From the NCBI RefSeq assembly GCF_900143215.1, contig NZ_FRDM01000036.1:1-39046 (forward strand): DNA of 39,046 nt. The letters are read 5' to 3'. The translations under genes were made by a program, and so were the position numbers. Below are positions 1 through 8,427 of the stretch, one piece after another (the first letter of the stretch is position 1; each line of letters begins with the position of its first letter). The stretch comes from Geodermatophilus obscurus. Lineage in GTDB: Bacteria > Actinomycetota > Actinomycetes > Mycobacteriales > Geodermatophilaceae. The notes beneath the pieces were generated by a model. That model searched no databases, was not told where the DNA came from, and saw only the letters and a list, made by a program, of their open reading frames with translations.

Positions 1-120
1 CGGCCGCCGGAGGGGTACGGCGGACGGCCGCCCGAGGGGTACGGCGAGCGGCCGCCCGAGGAGTACGGCGGACGGCCGCCCGAGGAGTACGGCGAGCGGC
101 CGCCCCAGCAGTACGAGACC
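1..120 (+). repeat. Five tandem 24-bp units encoding an octapeptide repeat
   Basis: Units lie at 1-24, 25-48, 49-72, 73-96 and 97-120 and encode RPPEGYGG, RPPEGYGE, RPPEEYGG, RPPEEYGE and RPPQQYET. The first four differ by single bases; the fifth is more diverged. The array probably extends left of the window. The unit length is a multiple of three, so copy-number change would keep the frame. Confidence 0.9.
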
Positions 121-288
121 GGGCATCGCCCCGAGCCGGGGTCCGAACCCGGACCTCGTCCTGAGCCGGGCTACGAGGGAACGCCGCCGAACGGGGCCGA
201 GGGAGAGGACCGCCGGCGCCGTCCTCCCCAGCGTGGGACGGCACGCCAGCCCTACCGCGACGAGCGCGGCCGGTACCGGGCACCGTGA
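1..288 (+). CDS. C-terminal end of a proline/arginine/tyrosine-rich repeat protein (5' end outside window)
   Basis: Reading frame 1 is open from the first base to the TGA at 286-288, giving the last 95 residues of a protein that starts upstream. The first 40 residues are five copies of an octapeptide of the form R-P-P-(E/Q)-(G/E/Q)-Y-(G/E)-(G/E/T). After them come Pro, Glu, Gly and Arg-rich sequence and a basic tail ending RDERGRYRAP. There is no hydrophobic segment and no recognisable fold; it looks like a disordered tail. Such tails occur on actinobacterial membrane or regulatory proteins, but the function cannot be told from this fragment. Coding is inferred from the perfect in-frame repeat and from codon use rich in G/C at third positions. 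Confidence 0.75.
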   Translation, partial: RPPEGYGGRPPEGYGERPPEEYGGRPPEEYGERPPQQYETGHRPEPGSEPGPRPEPGYEGTPPNGAEGEDRRRRPPQRGTARQPYRDERGRYRAP

Positions 289-472
289 CCGAACCGGCGG
301 ACCGCTGCAGCCGAGGGACGGTTCCGATGGAACGGCCCGACGGAGGCTGGTGGGCGCACGACTCCCGCGGCGCGCGGGTGTGCTCACCGCGGTCACCGGT
401 CCGCCGTGATGCCGGTGGACGAGGTCCCGCGACGTCGCACGTCCCAACTGCGGAGAGAACAGGAGGCCACAG

Positions 473-2119
473 ATGGAGCGGTCGTTCGACGCGGTGGTGA
501 TCGGCTCCGGCATCAACGGGATGGTCGCCACGGCGGAACTGGCACTCGGTGGCTGGACGGTGGCGCTGATCGAGCGCAACCCGCAGATCGGTGGATTCAT
601 CGCCACCGAGGAGCGCACCGAGCCGGGGTACCTCCACGACACCTACTCGTCGTGGCACCCCCAGTTCGTCTCCGGCGGGGCGTACGCGTTCCTCGGCCCG
701 GCGCTGCGCGAATGCGGTCTCGAGTACCGCAACACCGACGACGCGTTGTGCGCCTCGGTCACCGACGACGGCGACGTCACGATGGCCTACCGCAGCGTCC
801 GCAAGACCGCGGCGGGGTTCAGCTGCGCCGAGGACGGCCGCGCCTACCGGCGGCACGTCCAGTGGGCCATGGACCACGGGGCCGAGATCGGCGCCCTCAT
901 GGCGGGGGAACTGTGGTCCCTCTCCGCTGCGCGGACCGCCTTCTCGCTGCTGCGCTCCACCGGGGTCTCCGCCACGGAGGCGCGGCTGCGGGACCTGGCG
1001 ACCAGCGGCCGGTCCTGGTGCCGCCGGGAGTTCACCGGCCCGGACGTGGATCGGCTGTGGGCTCCCTGGCTGCTGCACGCCGGTCTGTCGCCCGACCACG
1101 CCTCCGGCGGATTCCTGCTGCCGGTGTTCGCCGCCAGCCTGCACGCCGCGGGTGCTCCGGTCGTCGCCGGTGGCTCCGGCCGGCTGGTGGACGCCTTCCG
1201 CGAGCTCCTGGGGTCGCTCGGCGTGGAGATCCTCAACGGGGTCACGGTCGACGGCATCGTGCTGCAGGACGGCCGGGCCGTGGGCGTGACGGCCGGCGGC
1301 GAGACGTTGCTCGGCGAGTCGGCGGTCCTGGCATCCGTCACTCCGACGGCCCTCTACGGCCGACTCCTGCCGCCCGGGGCCGTCGACCGCCAGATCGCCG
1401 TCGAGGCGGGCCGCTTCCGTTACGGCCGGGCCGCGATGCAGGTGCACGTCGCGCTCGACCGCCCGCTGAGCTGGGCGCGCGAGGAGCTGGCGGGAACCCC
1501 CGTCGTCCACCTCTCCGACGGCAGCGGGAGTACCGGCATCGCCTGTGCGGAGGCCGAGGCCGGCTTGCTGCCTGCCGCGCCGACCGTCGTCGTCGGCCAG
1601 CAGCACGTCCTCGACCCCTCCCGGGTGCCCGAGGGCAGGGCCGCGCTGTGGATCCAGCTGCTCGAGGTCCCCTTCTCCCCTCGCGGGGACGCCGGTGGAG
1701 AACTGGACGTTTCTTGCGGCTGGACGCCACAACTCGGCTACGGGTTCGCCGCCCGCGCGCTGGACCGGCTCAAGCAGCACGTCCCCGACCTGCCGCAGAG
1801 GGTCCGGAAGCTGGACGTCGTCACTCCCGCCGACCTCGCCGAGTACAACGTCAACGCCGTCCAGGGCGACCCGTACGGCGGGGATGCACAGCTGGACCAG
1901 AACTTCCTGTGGCGGCCGCTCCCGAGCACCAGCAGCCACCAGACCCCCGTGCCGAACCTGTGGCACATCGGCGCGAGCACCCACCCGGGCGCGGGCCTGG
2001 GCGGCGCATCGGGTCACATGGTGGCGCAGCGGCTGCTCGCCTCTCCCGGCACCGCAGGTGGTCCGCGGCCCAGTGGGCACCGCGTGCTCCCACGCCTGGC
2101 ACGGTCTCGAGGTCGGTGA
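473..2119 (+). CDS. Phytoene-dehydrogenase-like FAD-dependent oxidoreductase
   Basis: The 548-aa protein starts with a Rossmann FAD-binding motif (VVIGSGINGMVAT, about residues 8-20), followed by the basic/acidic segment ALIERNPQIGG that usually binds the FAD ribose. It ends with PNLWHIGASTHPGAGLGGASG, the C-terminal FAD motif of the CrtI/phytoene desaturase and amine-oxidase superfamily. Family members dehydrogenate or isomerise hydrophobic substrates; this subgroup is rarely characterised, so the substrate is unknown. The ATG is preceded by AGGAGG at a 6-7-base spacing, which fixes the start. There is no signal peptide, so it is probably cytosolic or membrane-associated. No carotenoid genes (crtB, crtE) lie nearby, so a carotenoid role is not supported here. 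It stands alone with a candidate terminator behind it. Confidence 0.88.
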   Translation: MERSFDAVVIGSGINGMVATAELALGGWTVALIERNPQIGGFIATEERTEPGYLHDTYSSWHPQFVSGGAYAFLGPALRECGLEYRNTDDALCASVTDDGDVTMAYRSVRKTAAGFSCAEDGRAYRRHVQWAMDHGAEIGALMAGELWSLSAARTAFSLLRSTGVSATEARLRDLATSGRSWCRREFTGPDVDRLWAPWLLHAGLSPDHASGGFLLPVFAASLHAAGAPVVAGGSGRLVDAFRELLGSLGVEILNGVTVDGIVLQDGRAVGVTAGGETLLGESAVLASVTPTALYGRLLPPGAVDRQIAVEAGRFRYGRAAMQVHVALDRPLSWAREELAGTPVVHLSDGSGSTGIACAEAEAGLLPAAPTVVVGQQHVLDPSRVPEGRAALWIQLLEVPFSPRGDAGGELDVSCGWTPQLGYGFAARALDRLKQHVPDLPQRVRKLDVVTPADLAEYNVNAVQGDPYGGDAQLDQNFLWRPLPSTSSHQTPVPNLWHIGASTHPGAGLGGASGHMVAQRLLASPGTAGGPRPSGHRVLPRLARSRGR

Positions 2120-2154
2120 GGCAGGTGGGTGCCCGGTGGGGGGCGGCCGCGATC

Positions 2155-2188
2155 GGGACCGCCGGGACAGGCCCGGAGGGCCGGTCCC
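2155..2188 (+). terminator. Candidate stem-loop terminator after the FAD oxidoreductase
   Basis: GGGACCG (2155-2161) pairs with CGGTCCC (2182-2188). The 20-base interior contains a second potential stem (CCGGG/CCCGG). It begins 35 bases after the stop. There is no T-run, as is common for actinobacterial terminators. Confidence 0.4.
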
Positions 2189-2630
2189 CTGAGGACGGGC
2201 GGCCACCGCGGACGGCGCCGCACACCGCCGGCGTCGGCGCGGGGGTCGGGCGCGGGCTGTCACGGCTCACAGCAGCCCGGCCACCTCGCCCGGGATGGTC
2301 CCACCCACGACGCGTGCAGCACCGCACGACGGAGGAGCCACGGCTCGTGCTGCGCGGGAGCACCTGGGGGTGGTCGACCCGTCGGCCCGGTGCCCAGGAG
2401 GCTCCGGTGACCACGGCCCACCTGGGGTTGGTTGCTGATGACGGCCGATGACCTGGCCGGCATCGGCCCGCCCCCGCCGGCCGGGTCCGGCGCGGCTGGA
2501 ACTGCACCGGGACGGGCAGCGGTGGCCGGACCCGCTCCGGTGACTCGACCGGTTCGACGGCCCGCCGCCTCCGGGCCGCGTGTCATGGCGTCAGGGGCGG
2601 ACGCTCCGGCGGTCGGCCACCGCGGCGACG
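2189..2630. other. Intergenic stretch with no supported gene
   Basis: Several overlapping open frames occur here on both strands, as expected at this GC content. None gives a recognisable protein or has a good ribosome-binding site. It separates the FAD oxidoreductase from the convergent ABM gene. Confidence 0.5.
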
Positions 2631-2942
2631 TCAGTCCCGGTCGTCGGCGCGGGCGTCGGCCACCACCCGGAACCACTCCGAGTGGCCGGGTTCGGCCTCC
2701 AGGCGTTGCAGGGTGGCTCGCTGGTCGAGGTACGCGGGGTCGGAGTGCCACGCCTCCCAGTCCTCGCGGCTCCTCCAGGTCCCGACGATCACGCGGGTCG
2801 AGCTCTCGTCGTCCGAGGTGAGGAGCTGACCGGAGATCCAGCCGGGCCGCTCACGGGCCGAGTCGAACCGGGCCCGCATCGCGGCGTCCCACTCCGCCTC
2901 TCCACCCGGCTGCAGCTTGCTCGTGGTCACCACGGTCATCAT
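2631..2942 (-). CDS. Single-domain antibiotic biosynthesis monooxygenase (ABM) family protein
   Basis: The 103-aa product has the size and pattern of the ABM/YgiN dimeric alpha+beta barrel: an N-terminal beta strand (MTVVTTSKLQPG), a helix with acidic and arginine residues, then GWISGQLLTSDDE, a central strand (TRVIVGTWRSREDWEAW) and a C-terminal helix. Family members act as small cofactor-independent monooxygenases on aromatic or quinone substrates, or as dimeric binding proteins. The substrate cannot be read from sequence. AGGAGG lies 6 bases before the first of two ATG codons. It is the first of three ABM proteins in the first 14 kb. Confidence 0.8.
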   Translation of the reverse strand: MMTVVTTSKLQPGGEAEWDAAMRARFDSARERPGWISGQLLTSDDESSTRVIVGTWRSREDWEAWHSDPAYLDQRATLQRLEAEPGHSEWFRVVADARADDRD

Positions 2943-3239
2943 CGGAGCCTCCTGGTCCGCTCGGGGGATCGGCCGCGGGCGGGGTCGCGGGACAGGTGGG
3001 GTGAGCGGCGTCCGGATCCCCGGGGGGAGGGGTTGCCGCGATGGGCACGGCCTCCGGCCAGGCGCTCTCCGCGGAGCCGGCGATGCCGGTGGAGGCCGTG
3101 TGGAGTCCAGAGCCCGTCGTGTCCCTGGCCTGCCGCGGTCGACGTACCCCGCTCACGTCGGGACCGGGACCTCCCGACGCCATCGCGAACTGTCGTCGTC
3201 CGCCGTCCTACAGGGCGTGGGGACGACGAGGACGCCTGG

Positions 3240-3860
3240 TCAGACGGTCTCGGGTACCCGCAGGTGTGCCAGCGTGAGGTCGAACTCCGCGACCTCGAGC
3301 ACCTCCACCCCCATCCGACTCGCGAACTCCTCGCGCAGGGTCGTGAACTGGTCGCGGGTGTTCGCCATGGCCTCGCGGTTCTCGAACACGACCGCTGAGG
3401 CGCATCGGCCGTCCCGGCGGTCGACCATGAGGCTGTTGCTGCAGAACCCGGGTGTCTCCTCCCACCAGGGCATCAGACTCTCCCGGTAGGCGTCGGTGAC
3501 CCGGTCCAGGCCCGCTGCGTCGCTCCGGGCCCACGTCACTCGTGCACAGGCGCCGTCCCCGGCCCGGTGCGCCCGGTGCAGGACGGCGATCTCCCACTCC
3601 TGGACCTCGGGTGCGGCGCCGAACCTCTCGGCTGCTCGTTCCCGTGACACGCGGATGCGCTCAGCGCTCGCGTGCATCGCGTCCGCGGTCTCCCAGGCGC
3701 TGGTGACGATGCACCGACCGGTGTCGCGATCGCTCAGGACCGAGAGTCCGACGCAGCCGTCGAGGTCCGTGACCATCGGCATGACCTCGTCGCGGACGAA
3801 GGCGACGAGGTCGACGACGGCCTCCGGCCGTACTCGCATCGTGGTGGATCGGGCGTACAT
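3240..3860 (-). CDS. Two-domain ABM-like protein
   Basis: The 206-aa product is a tandem duplication. The first half (about 1-95) has MRVRPEAVVDLVAFV, DLDGCVGLSVLSD and CIVTSAWETADAM. The second half (about 110-206) has TDAYRESLMPWWEE, PGFCSNSLMVDRRDG and CASAVVFENREAM. Each half follows the strand-helix-strand pattern of the dimeric alpha+beta barrel, so one chain may form the barrel that single-domain ABM proteins build as dimers. The frame is open up to 4019, but the ATG at 3858-3860 is preferred because GAGAGGAG lies just upstream and homology-like sequence starts there. It lies in the same orientation as the 2631-2942 gene but about 300 bases away, so co-transcription is uncertain. Confidence 0.75.
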   Translation of the reverse strand: MYARSTTMRVRPEAVVDLVAFVRDEVMPMVTDLDGCVGLSVLSDRDTGRCIVTSAWETADAMHASAERIRVSRERAAERFGAAPEVQEWEIAVLHRAHRAGDGACARVTWARSDAAGLDRVTDAYRESLMPWWEETPGFCSNSLMVDRRDGRCASAVVFENREAMANTRDQFTTLREEFASRMGVEVLEVAEFDLTLAHLRVPETV

Positions 3861-4181
3861 GCCACCGCTCCTCTCCGGACGACGGCGACACCCCTGCGGC
3901 ATCGCCGCGCGGCCCACTCTGCTCCTCCCCCCGAGCCCGGGCAACGGGCACCACGGCACCCGAGGGCGCCGCCCAGCGGGACCATGACCGGGCTGTAGGC
4001 ACGGGGAGGAGGGTGTCACCCACGAGCGGGCTCACCCCGAGCACCGCCCGGATCGGCGCGGTGTGAGTGCTCAGCCACGGTGCGGTGGCCGCTCAGGGCA
4101 GGCGGAGGGCCTCGGGGCGGAGGGCCTCGGCGAGGAGGAGACCGCCGAGGGAGCTGCCGGCGCCGACCGCGGCACACCGGC
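3861..4181. other. Intergenic stretch; contains a 15-bp tandem duplication
   Basis: No gene is supported. A 15-base unit beginning GCGGAGGGCCTCGG is repeated head-to-tail at about 4102-4130, just beyond the 3' end of the ferritin-like gene. On the minus strand, open frame continues through part of this stretch after the ferritin-like stop codon, but I do not recognise the translation. Confidence 0.5.
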
Positions 4182-5573
4182 TCACTCTGCGGCCAGCAAC
4201 TTCTCGACCTCGGTCCGCGCGGCGGTGTCGATCCTCGTCAGTTCGTCGAGCAGGTCCCCGGTCTCGCCGGCCGCGGCCAGGTCCGCGGTCAGCCGTGCCG
4301 AGCTGTCCAGCAGGCTGAGGTGCAGCCGCCAGCGGCTGTGCTCGTCGTCGGGGATCGCCAGCGTGTACGGCATCTCGAACGGGGCGCCGCCGCACGCAGG
4401 ATCGCCCGGGGCGGGGTCGGCCTTGGCCGGTCGCGTGGTCAGCAGCCGGGCGACACCGCGCATCCCCGACAGCTCCTCGCCGCGCATCTGGAGGAACGCC
4501 CAGTCGCGGAGGTGCCCGCGCGGGGTGGGTTCGCCGGCGTCGTCGACGAGCGGACCGGGCCGGGACAGTGCGTGCGCGAGGTCGACCAGCAGCATGCGGT
4601 ACCGGACGTCGAACAGCTGGGCCCACGTTCGGGTGACGGGGTGGGTGATGCGGTTGCGTTCCGCCGTCGGGTCGCCGTCGGGTTGCGGGCCGGTGGTGGG
4701 GTCGGTGGGTACGGGACGGGTGGGCAGCCAGGTCGGCGTCCCGCCGTACTCGGTCTCCGGGAACGAGCGGTAGATCTCGAGGAACTGGTGGAAGTGGGCG
4801 GGAGGCTCGCCCGGCGACGGCAGCGCCGAGCCCTCGCCCTGCTCGCCGATGGCCCGCAGGGCGGCGACCGCCTCGGCGCGGGTGGTCACCGCCCGCACGA
4901 TGAGCCGGCCGAAGCCGAACCAGTCCTCCGGGCGGGCCTGCCGGTCCGCGGCCGAGTCCGGGTGCAGGTCGGCGTCGGTGAGTTTGGCGGGATCCGAGAA
5001 GACGTCGACGAGCGTGTCGAACAGGACGCCCACGCGGTTGGGGCGCATCCCGCCCGTGGCACCGGTGGCCCGGTCGACGATCTCGGCGATGTCTTCCTCG
5101 CCCGGGTCGGCGGGCATCTCCGCGGCGACGTACTTGGCCAGGGACGTCCTGCTCATCGGCTCCAGGGTCAGGGGGAAGGGGTACAGGAGCGATCGGAAGG
5201 GGAAGTCCTCGCGCTCGAGGTTGAGGGGCCCGCCGATGAAGCGCAGGAGGTTCTGCTCGGTGAGCAGGTGCGCCATCTCCTCCCGGGCGATGGCGGTGAT
5301 CGTGTTCCGCCAGGCCGCCGTCCGCGGGGCCGCATCGGGCGGTACCGCGTGTCCGGCGAAGTCGGCGTCGGCCAGTGAGTAGGCGCCGTAGAGGTACTGG
5401 ACCATCAGGGCGTGCTCCACCTCGGCCGCGGTGTGCAGGAGGAACACCGCCCAGTCCCACCACGTCAGCTCCGGTGGCTTCGGGATCGTCGCGGCGGTCC
5501 TGGCCTCCGCGGCGTCCGGCGCGACGTCCAGGTCGGGTATGTGCAGGAGCCGGGTGGCCCGGGCGCGGGTCAC
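4182..5573 (-). CDS. Ferritin-like domain protein related to iminophenylpyruvate dimer synthase (VioB/RebD/StaD type)
   Basis: The 463-aa product opens with a four-helix di-iron-type domain: WWDWAVFLLHTAAEVEHAL (about 38-56, with E51, E53 and H54) and AIAREEMAHLLTEQNLL (about 95-110, with E98, E99 and H102). These match the ExxH/EExxH ligand pattern of the Ferritin-like family found in VioB, RebD and StaD, which couple two indole-3-pyruvate imines. RHS-like context and the large N-terminal part of VioB are absent, so the chemistry here is unknown. The GTG start overlaps the stop of the upstream gene (GTGA), implying translational coupling. The same frame is open for another 156 codons upstream, but that part overlaps the real upstream gene and is rejected. 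The metal-ligand assignment is by pattern only. Confidence 0.8.
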   Translation of the reverse strand: MTRARATRLLHIPDLDVAPDAAEARTAATIPKPPELTWWDWAVFLLHTAAEVEHALMVQYLYGAYSLADADFAGHAVPPDAAPRTAAWRNTITAIAREEMAHLLTEQNLLRFIGGPLNLEREDFPFRSLLYPFPLTLEPMSRTSLAKYVAAEMPADPGEEDIAEIVDRATGATGGMRPNRVGVLFDTLVDVFSDPAKLTDADLHPDSAADRQARPEDWFGFGRLIVRAVTTRAEAVAALRAIGEQGEGSALPSPGEPPAHFHQFLEIYRSFPETEYGGTPTWLPTRPVPTDPTTGPQPDGDPTAERNRITHPVTRTWAQLFDVRYRMLLVDLAHALSRPGPLVDDAGEPTPRGHLRDWAFLQMRGEELSGMRGVARLLTTRPAKADPAPGDPACGGAPFEMPYTLAIPDDEHSRWRLHLSLLDSSARLTADLAAAGETGDLLDELTRIDTAARTEVEKLLAAE

Positions 5574-7228
5574 TGCTGGTCCAGGGGGACCCGGCGCAGG
5601 CCCGCCTGCGCGGTCGGCTGCAGACCCGGCTGTGCGACCGCCTGCAGGCCCTGGCGCGCGGCCTCGGTCGGAGCGCTCGGCTGGACCGCGGCTCCACCCG
5701 GCGACTCGGGCGCGTCGAGCGTTCCCGTCACCCTGCCGGTCTGGCAGTCGGTGTCGAAGGCCAGGAAGGCGGCCGTGAAGCGGACGGCCGGCAGGCCGGC
5801 GAGGAAGGCCAGCGCCCCGTGGGGCTGCGAGGCCACCGCGACCTCCCGGTCGATGAGGCCGGTGTAGCGCATCATGAACTGCAGGGGAGAGGCGATGGCG
5901 TCGAGGCCGTGGCTGGGCCTGGTGTCGGTGTGCTCCCGGATGCGACGGTCGCGGATACGGCCGGCTCGCTCGTCCGCCGGCTGCTGAGCCACGAGCCGGG
6001 ACAACTTGGTCGCGATCGTGTTCCACGCATTCTCCGCCCACGTGGCGGCGGGGATGCCGAAGTCGCCCGGACGGTCGGCCGAGGGGTCGGCGTCAGGCAG
6101 GACGACCCCATCGGCGTAGGGCGCGGTCGAGCCAGGGGGGTCGGCAGGGGAGAGTCGGGGCACGGCCGGAGCCGACGCGCCGGAGAAGACGGTGCCCAGC
6201 TCGAGCCGGAAGTCGGAGATCGGCTCGAAGCCGTCCGGTGCGAAAGCCCCGTTCCGGCCGTCGAACACGCAAGCCGCCCCCAGCCGGACCGGTAGTCCGA
6301 TCACCGGGTCCCCGACGTCGAACCGCACCGTGTCGCTCCCCACCCGGGCCTCGATCGACGTGACGTTGACGCCTATGGGCTCGCAGAAGGGCCGCAGGGC
6401 GACGCCGTCGTGGAACCGCACGATGCGGTCGAGCGGGGGCTCGTCGGGATGGTCGGGGTCGGGGCCCTGGACCGCGAAGACGCCGAAGTTCGAGTTCTCC
6501 CCCCAGGGGTGGTCGAACGCGTCGGGGTCGGTCGGGAGCCGGCACTGGAAGGTGCCCCGGAACCGGACGGCCGGGCGGGTGACCGCGGTGAGAGCGAGCG
6601 ATGCCAGGACGGTCGTGCCTTGGACCACCTCGATCGTCGTGTCGTTCACCGCTGCGCTGGGTGAGGTCGCCGTCAGGGTGGCGTCGGTGGCCGCCGCCGA
6701 CACGTGGACCGTGGCAGGCGAGACCTGGACGCCGGCTCCGCTGCCCGCCCGCACGCGGACGACGACGTCGCCCTGGGAGCCGTCCACGGTGCGCAGGGTC
6801 AGCCGGCCCGGGATCGGGGTGGCGGCTTCGGGGACGATGAGGAACGCGCGGCTCGACGGCGCCCCCTCGACCGACGCCTCGATCCCGCCGATCTCTCCGA
6901 CGTCCTCTGGGCAGCCGTCGTCGACCCAGGTCGCGATGACGTCGATCGACTCGTCGGGAACCGGTGGGCGGCCGGCGGGCATGCGGCGGAAGGTGGCGCC
7001 CGGCGTGCCGGTGTCCTGGCCGAACGGATTCTGGCCGCGCAGGGCTTTGACCAGGTTGGAGCCGGCCCCATTGCCGAGCGTGACGATCGGCAGACCGAGG
7101 ATCCGGAAGGCCACGAACTGGTCGCGCGTCTGGTTGCGCCAGAACGCGCGGTGCGGTCCACCCACGGGGGTCCCCGGTCCACCGACGGCGTCGTCGAGGA
7201 TCTGCTTGACCTGGAGAAATCGGTTCAT
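5570..7228 (-). CDS. Unrecognised 552-aa protein coupled to the ferritin-like protein
   Basis: I do not recognise this as a named family. Residues about 30-105 form a compact module ending in RRMPAGRPPVPDESIDVIA and TWVDDGCPED. This resembles the C-terminal half of a small cytochrome-c-like domain (MPP...WI..G pattern) but has no CxxCH, so it should bind no c-type heme. A beta-rich, Ig-like stretch follows (about 115-205: GRLTLRTVDGSQGDVVVRVR, TVHVSAAATDATLTATSP), then a Cys-containing middle part and a Gln/Ala-rich C-terminus (TEAARQGLQAVAQPGLQPTA). There is no signal peptide. GGGGGGA precedes the ATG. The four-base overlap with the downstream ferritin-like gene suggests the two products work together. 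The tyrosinase at 9833 has a similar N-terminal module. Confidence 0.72.
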   Translation of the reverse strand: MNRFLQVKQILDDAVGGPGTPVGGPHRAFWRNQTRDQFVAFRILGLPIVTLGNGAGSNLVKALRGQNPFGQDTGTPGATFRRMPAGRPPVPDESIDVIATWVDDGCPEDVGEIGGIEASVEGAPSSRAFLIVPEAATPIPGRLTLRTVDGSQGDVVVRVRAGSGAGVQVSPATVHVSAAATDATLTATSPSAAVNDTTIEVVQGTTVLASLALTAVTRPAVRFRGTFQCRLPTDPDAFDHPWGENSNFGVFAVQGPDPDHPDEPPLDRIVRFHDGVALRPFCEPIGVNVTSIEARVGSDTVRFDVGDPVIGLPVRLGAACVFDGRNGAFAPDGFEPISDFRLELGTVFSGASAPAVPRLSPADPPGSTAPYADGVVLPDADPSADRPGDFGIPAATWAENAWNTIATKLSRLVAQQPADERAGRIRDRRIREHTDTRPSHGLDAIASPLQFMMRYTGLIDREVAVASQPHGALAFLAGLPAVRFTAAFLAFDTDCQTGRVTGTLDAPESPGGAAVQPSAPTEAARQGLQAVAQPGLQPTAQAGLRRVPLDQQ

Positions 7229-7278
7229 GACGTCCCCCCGGTGGCCGGTGAACGGTTGACCTGATCGCGGTTTCTCGT

Positions 7279-7302
7279 CCGTACCCGTCCGATCGGGTAC
7301 GG
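7279..7302. promoter_or_regulatory. Perfect 9-bp inverted repeat upstream of the ferritin-like operon (candidate operator)
   Basis: CCGTACCCG (7279-7287) and CGGGTACGG (7294-7302) are exact reverse complements around a 6-base centre, about 50 bases upstream of the ATG at 7228. The position suits a repressor or activator site for the minus-strand pair. With no gene ending just here on either strand, a terminator role is less likely. Confidence 0.45.
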
Positions 7303-7427
7303 GCGCGGACGTCGTCTCACGATGGGTGCGAACTCGCCGACGGATCCCCCGCGTCTGCCACCATCGAACGCGGCGGTCGTCACCGGGATGTCACCGCTGC
7401 CTCACGGGGAATGCTCCGCCATTCGAG

Positions 7428-7717
7428 CACCTCGACACTCACCGAACTGACCGAGGAGCGAGTACATCGCCGGCAGCTTCCGCGCGGCCTGCCTGCGCCG
7501 GGGCGTGCAGCAGGGGCTGGCCGACCAGGATCGGTGCCGGACAACGCTGTCATCGGGCCGGGAACTCCGCGCTGCAGTTCGACGTGCGCCGCGACCATCG
7601 GTCTGCCATCCGCGGCGAGGCCCGGCAGGCGGTGGCCCAGTGGATCGCCGACCACGACCACGACCGGCGGCACTCCGCACCGGAGTGCGCTCCCCGATCG
7701 CAATCGAGCGCTCGAGC
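7428..7717 (+). pseudogene. Decayed IS3-family transposase (orfB) relic
   Basis: Pieces of the DDE integrase core lie in order in three frames. HLDTHRTDRG (7428-7457, the DRGSEY-type first Asp) is followed after a one-base loss by EYIAGSFRAACLRRGVQQ (from 7460). GSVPDNAVIG then matches the usual G-S-x-x-DNA-x-x-ES block, in frame 1. NSALQFDVRRDHR and EARQAVAQWIADHDHDRRHSA follow in frame 3, and TGVRSPIAIERSS in frame 2 up to 7717. The order and spacing match the C-terminal half of IS3 transposases (..STLxFELR..WIxxYNxxRRHSALGxxSPxxYE). At least three frameshifts and loss of the catalytic Glu make it inactive. No terminal inverted repeats were found. Confidence 0.72.
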
Positions 7718-8049
7718 CCGTCACGCTGATCCCGCAGCTCGGCGTTGTCTCGGCGCAGCGGCACCGGAGCGTCCGGTCACCAGCAGGCCCGACGAGAGGA
7801 GCACCGTCTCCTCGGCGACCGGAGCACGGCGGTCCAGGTGACGGGATCGGGCACAGCGGGACATCGATTGTCGCGCAGCCGTGAGAGGACGTGTCCCAAC
7901 GACGTTCCCGCTCCTTCCGATCATCTCCTCGCCGTCGACGTTGTCCTCCGACCCAGCCAACTGCCCGCTGCCGGGGACAGTTCAGCGGCTCGAGCGACCA
8001 CTCCGCCTCGTGGATCGGCACGACTCATGGCAGTGGCCGTTGTCACACC
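7718..8049. other. Intergenic stretch, no supported gene
   Basis: Open frames exist on both strands but none reads as a protein. Part may be residual IS sequence, since it follows directly on the IS3 relic. Confidence 0.45.
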
Positions 8050-8427
8050 TCAACTCGCCACGCGGGATGCCGTGCCTGCCACGGGTCGGATCTCGTACAG
8101 GTGCAGAGCTCTAGAAACCAGCCCCGGTCCTCCGATGGACGTGAGCGCTGTCGTCAGGGCGGCGAAGCCGGTGAAGGTCACGAGATCCTCCGACTGGTTC
8201 ACCTCTGGAATGGTGAGGTGGATGTCGATGCTGTGGCTGTCGGGCACTACCTCCACCGTTCCTTCGATGACGAGGCCGTGTTGAGTCGACGCGAACGACG
8301 GATTTGCGATCTGTCGCCCGTCCACGTTCAGAGTGACGGCAGCAGTGCCCGACATGTCCGATGTGTCGACCACCGCGTCGACACCCTTGCCGATCACGAC
8401 ATAGTGGTTGGCCGGATCAAAGGCCAT
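8050..8427 (-). CDS. Hypothetical 125-aa protein
   Basis: I do not recognise the family. The product starts MAFDPANHYVVIGKGVDAVV and is rich in beta-prone sequence (AAVTLNVDGRQI, GLVIEGTVEVVPDSHSIDIH, LTIPEVNQSEDLVTFTGFAA), with a single hydrophobic patch near the end and no Cys or obvious metal site. The frame is open for 35 more codons upstream, but the ATG at 8425-8427 has GAGGGAGAGG just before it, while the upstream part is Arg-rich and low-complexity. It sits alone between the IS3 relic and a long empty region, so it may be an orphan of the same accessory block. Confidence 0.6.
   Translation of the reverse strand: MAFDPANHYVVIGKGVDAVVDTSDMSGTAAVTLNVDGRQIANPSFASTQHGLVIEGTVEVVPDSHSIDIHLTIPEVNQSEDLVTFTGFAALTTALTSIGGPGLVSRALHLYEIRPVAGTASRVAS

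Noticed and set aside
1..120. CRISPR-like array
   Set aside because: Units are contiguous 24-mers without spacers and keep an open coding frame.
406..2451. 681-aa open frame overlapping the FAD oxidoreductase
   Set aside because: Arg/Pro/Gly-rich out-of-frame shadow of the 473-2119 gene; no family resemblance and no ribosome-binding site.
4182..6041. Longer (619-aa) version of the ferritin-like protein
   Set aside because: The extra 156 residues are Arg/Pro-rich and overlap the well-formed end of the 5570-7228 gene; the GTG at 5573 with GTGA overlap is the better start.
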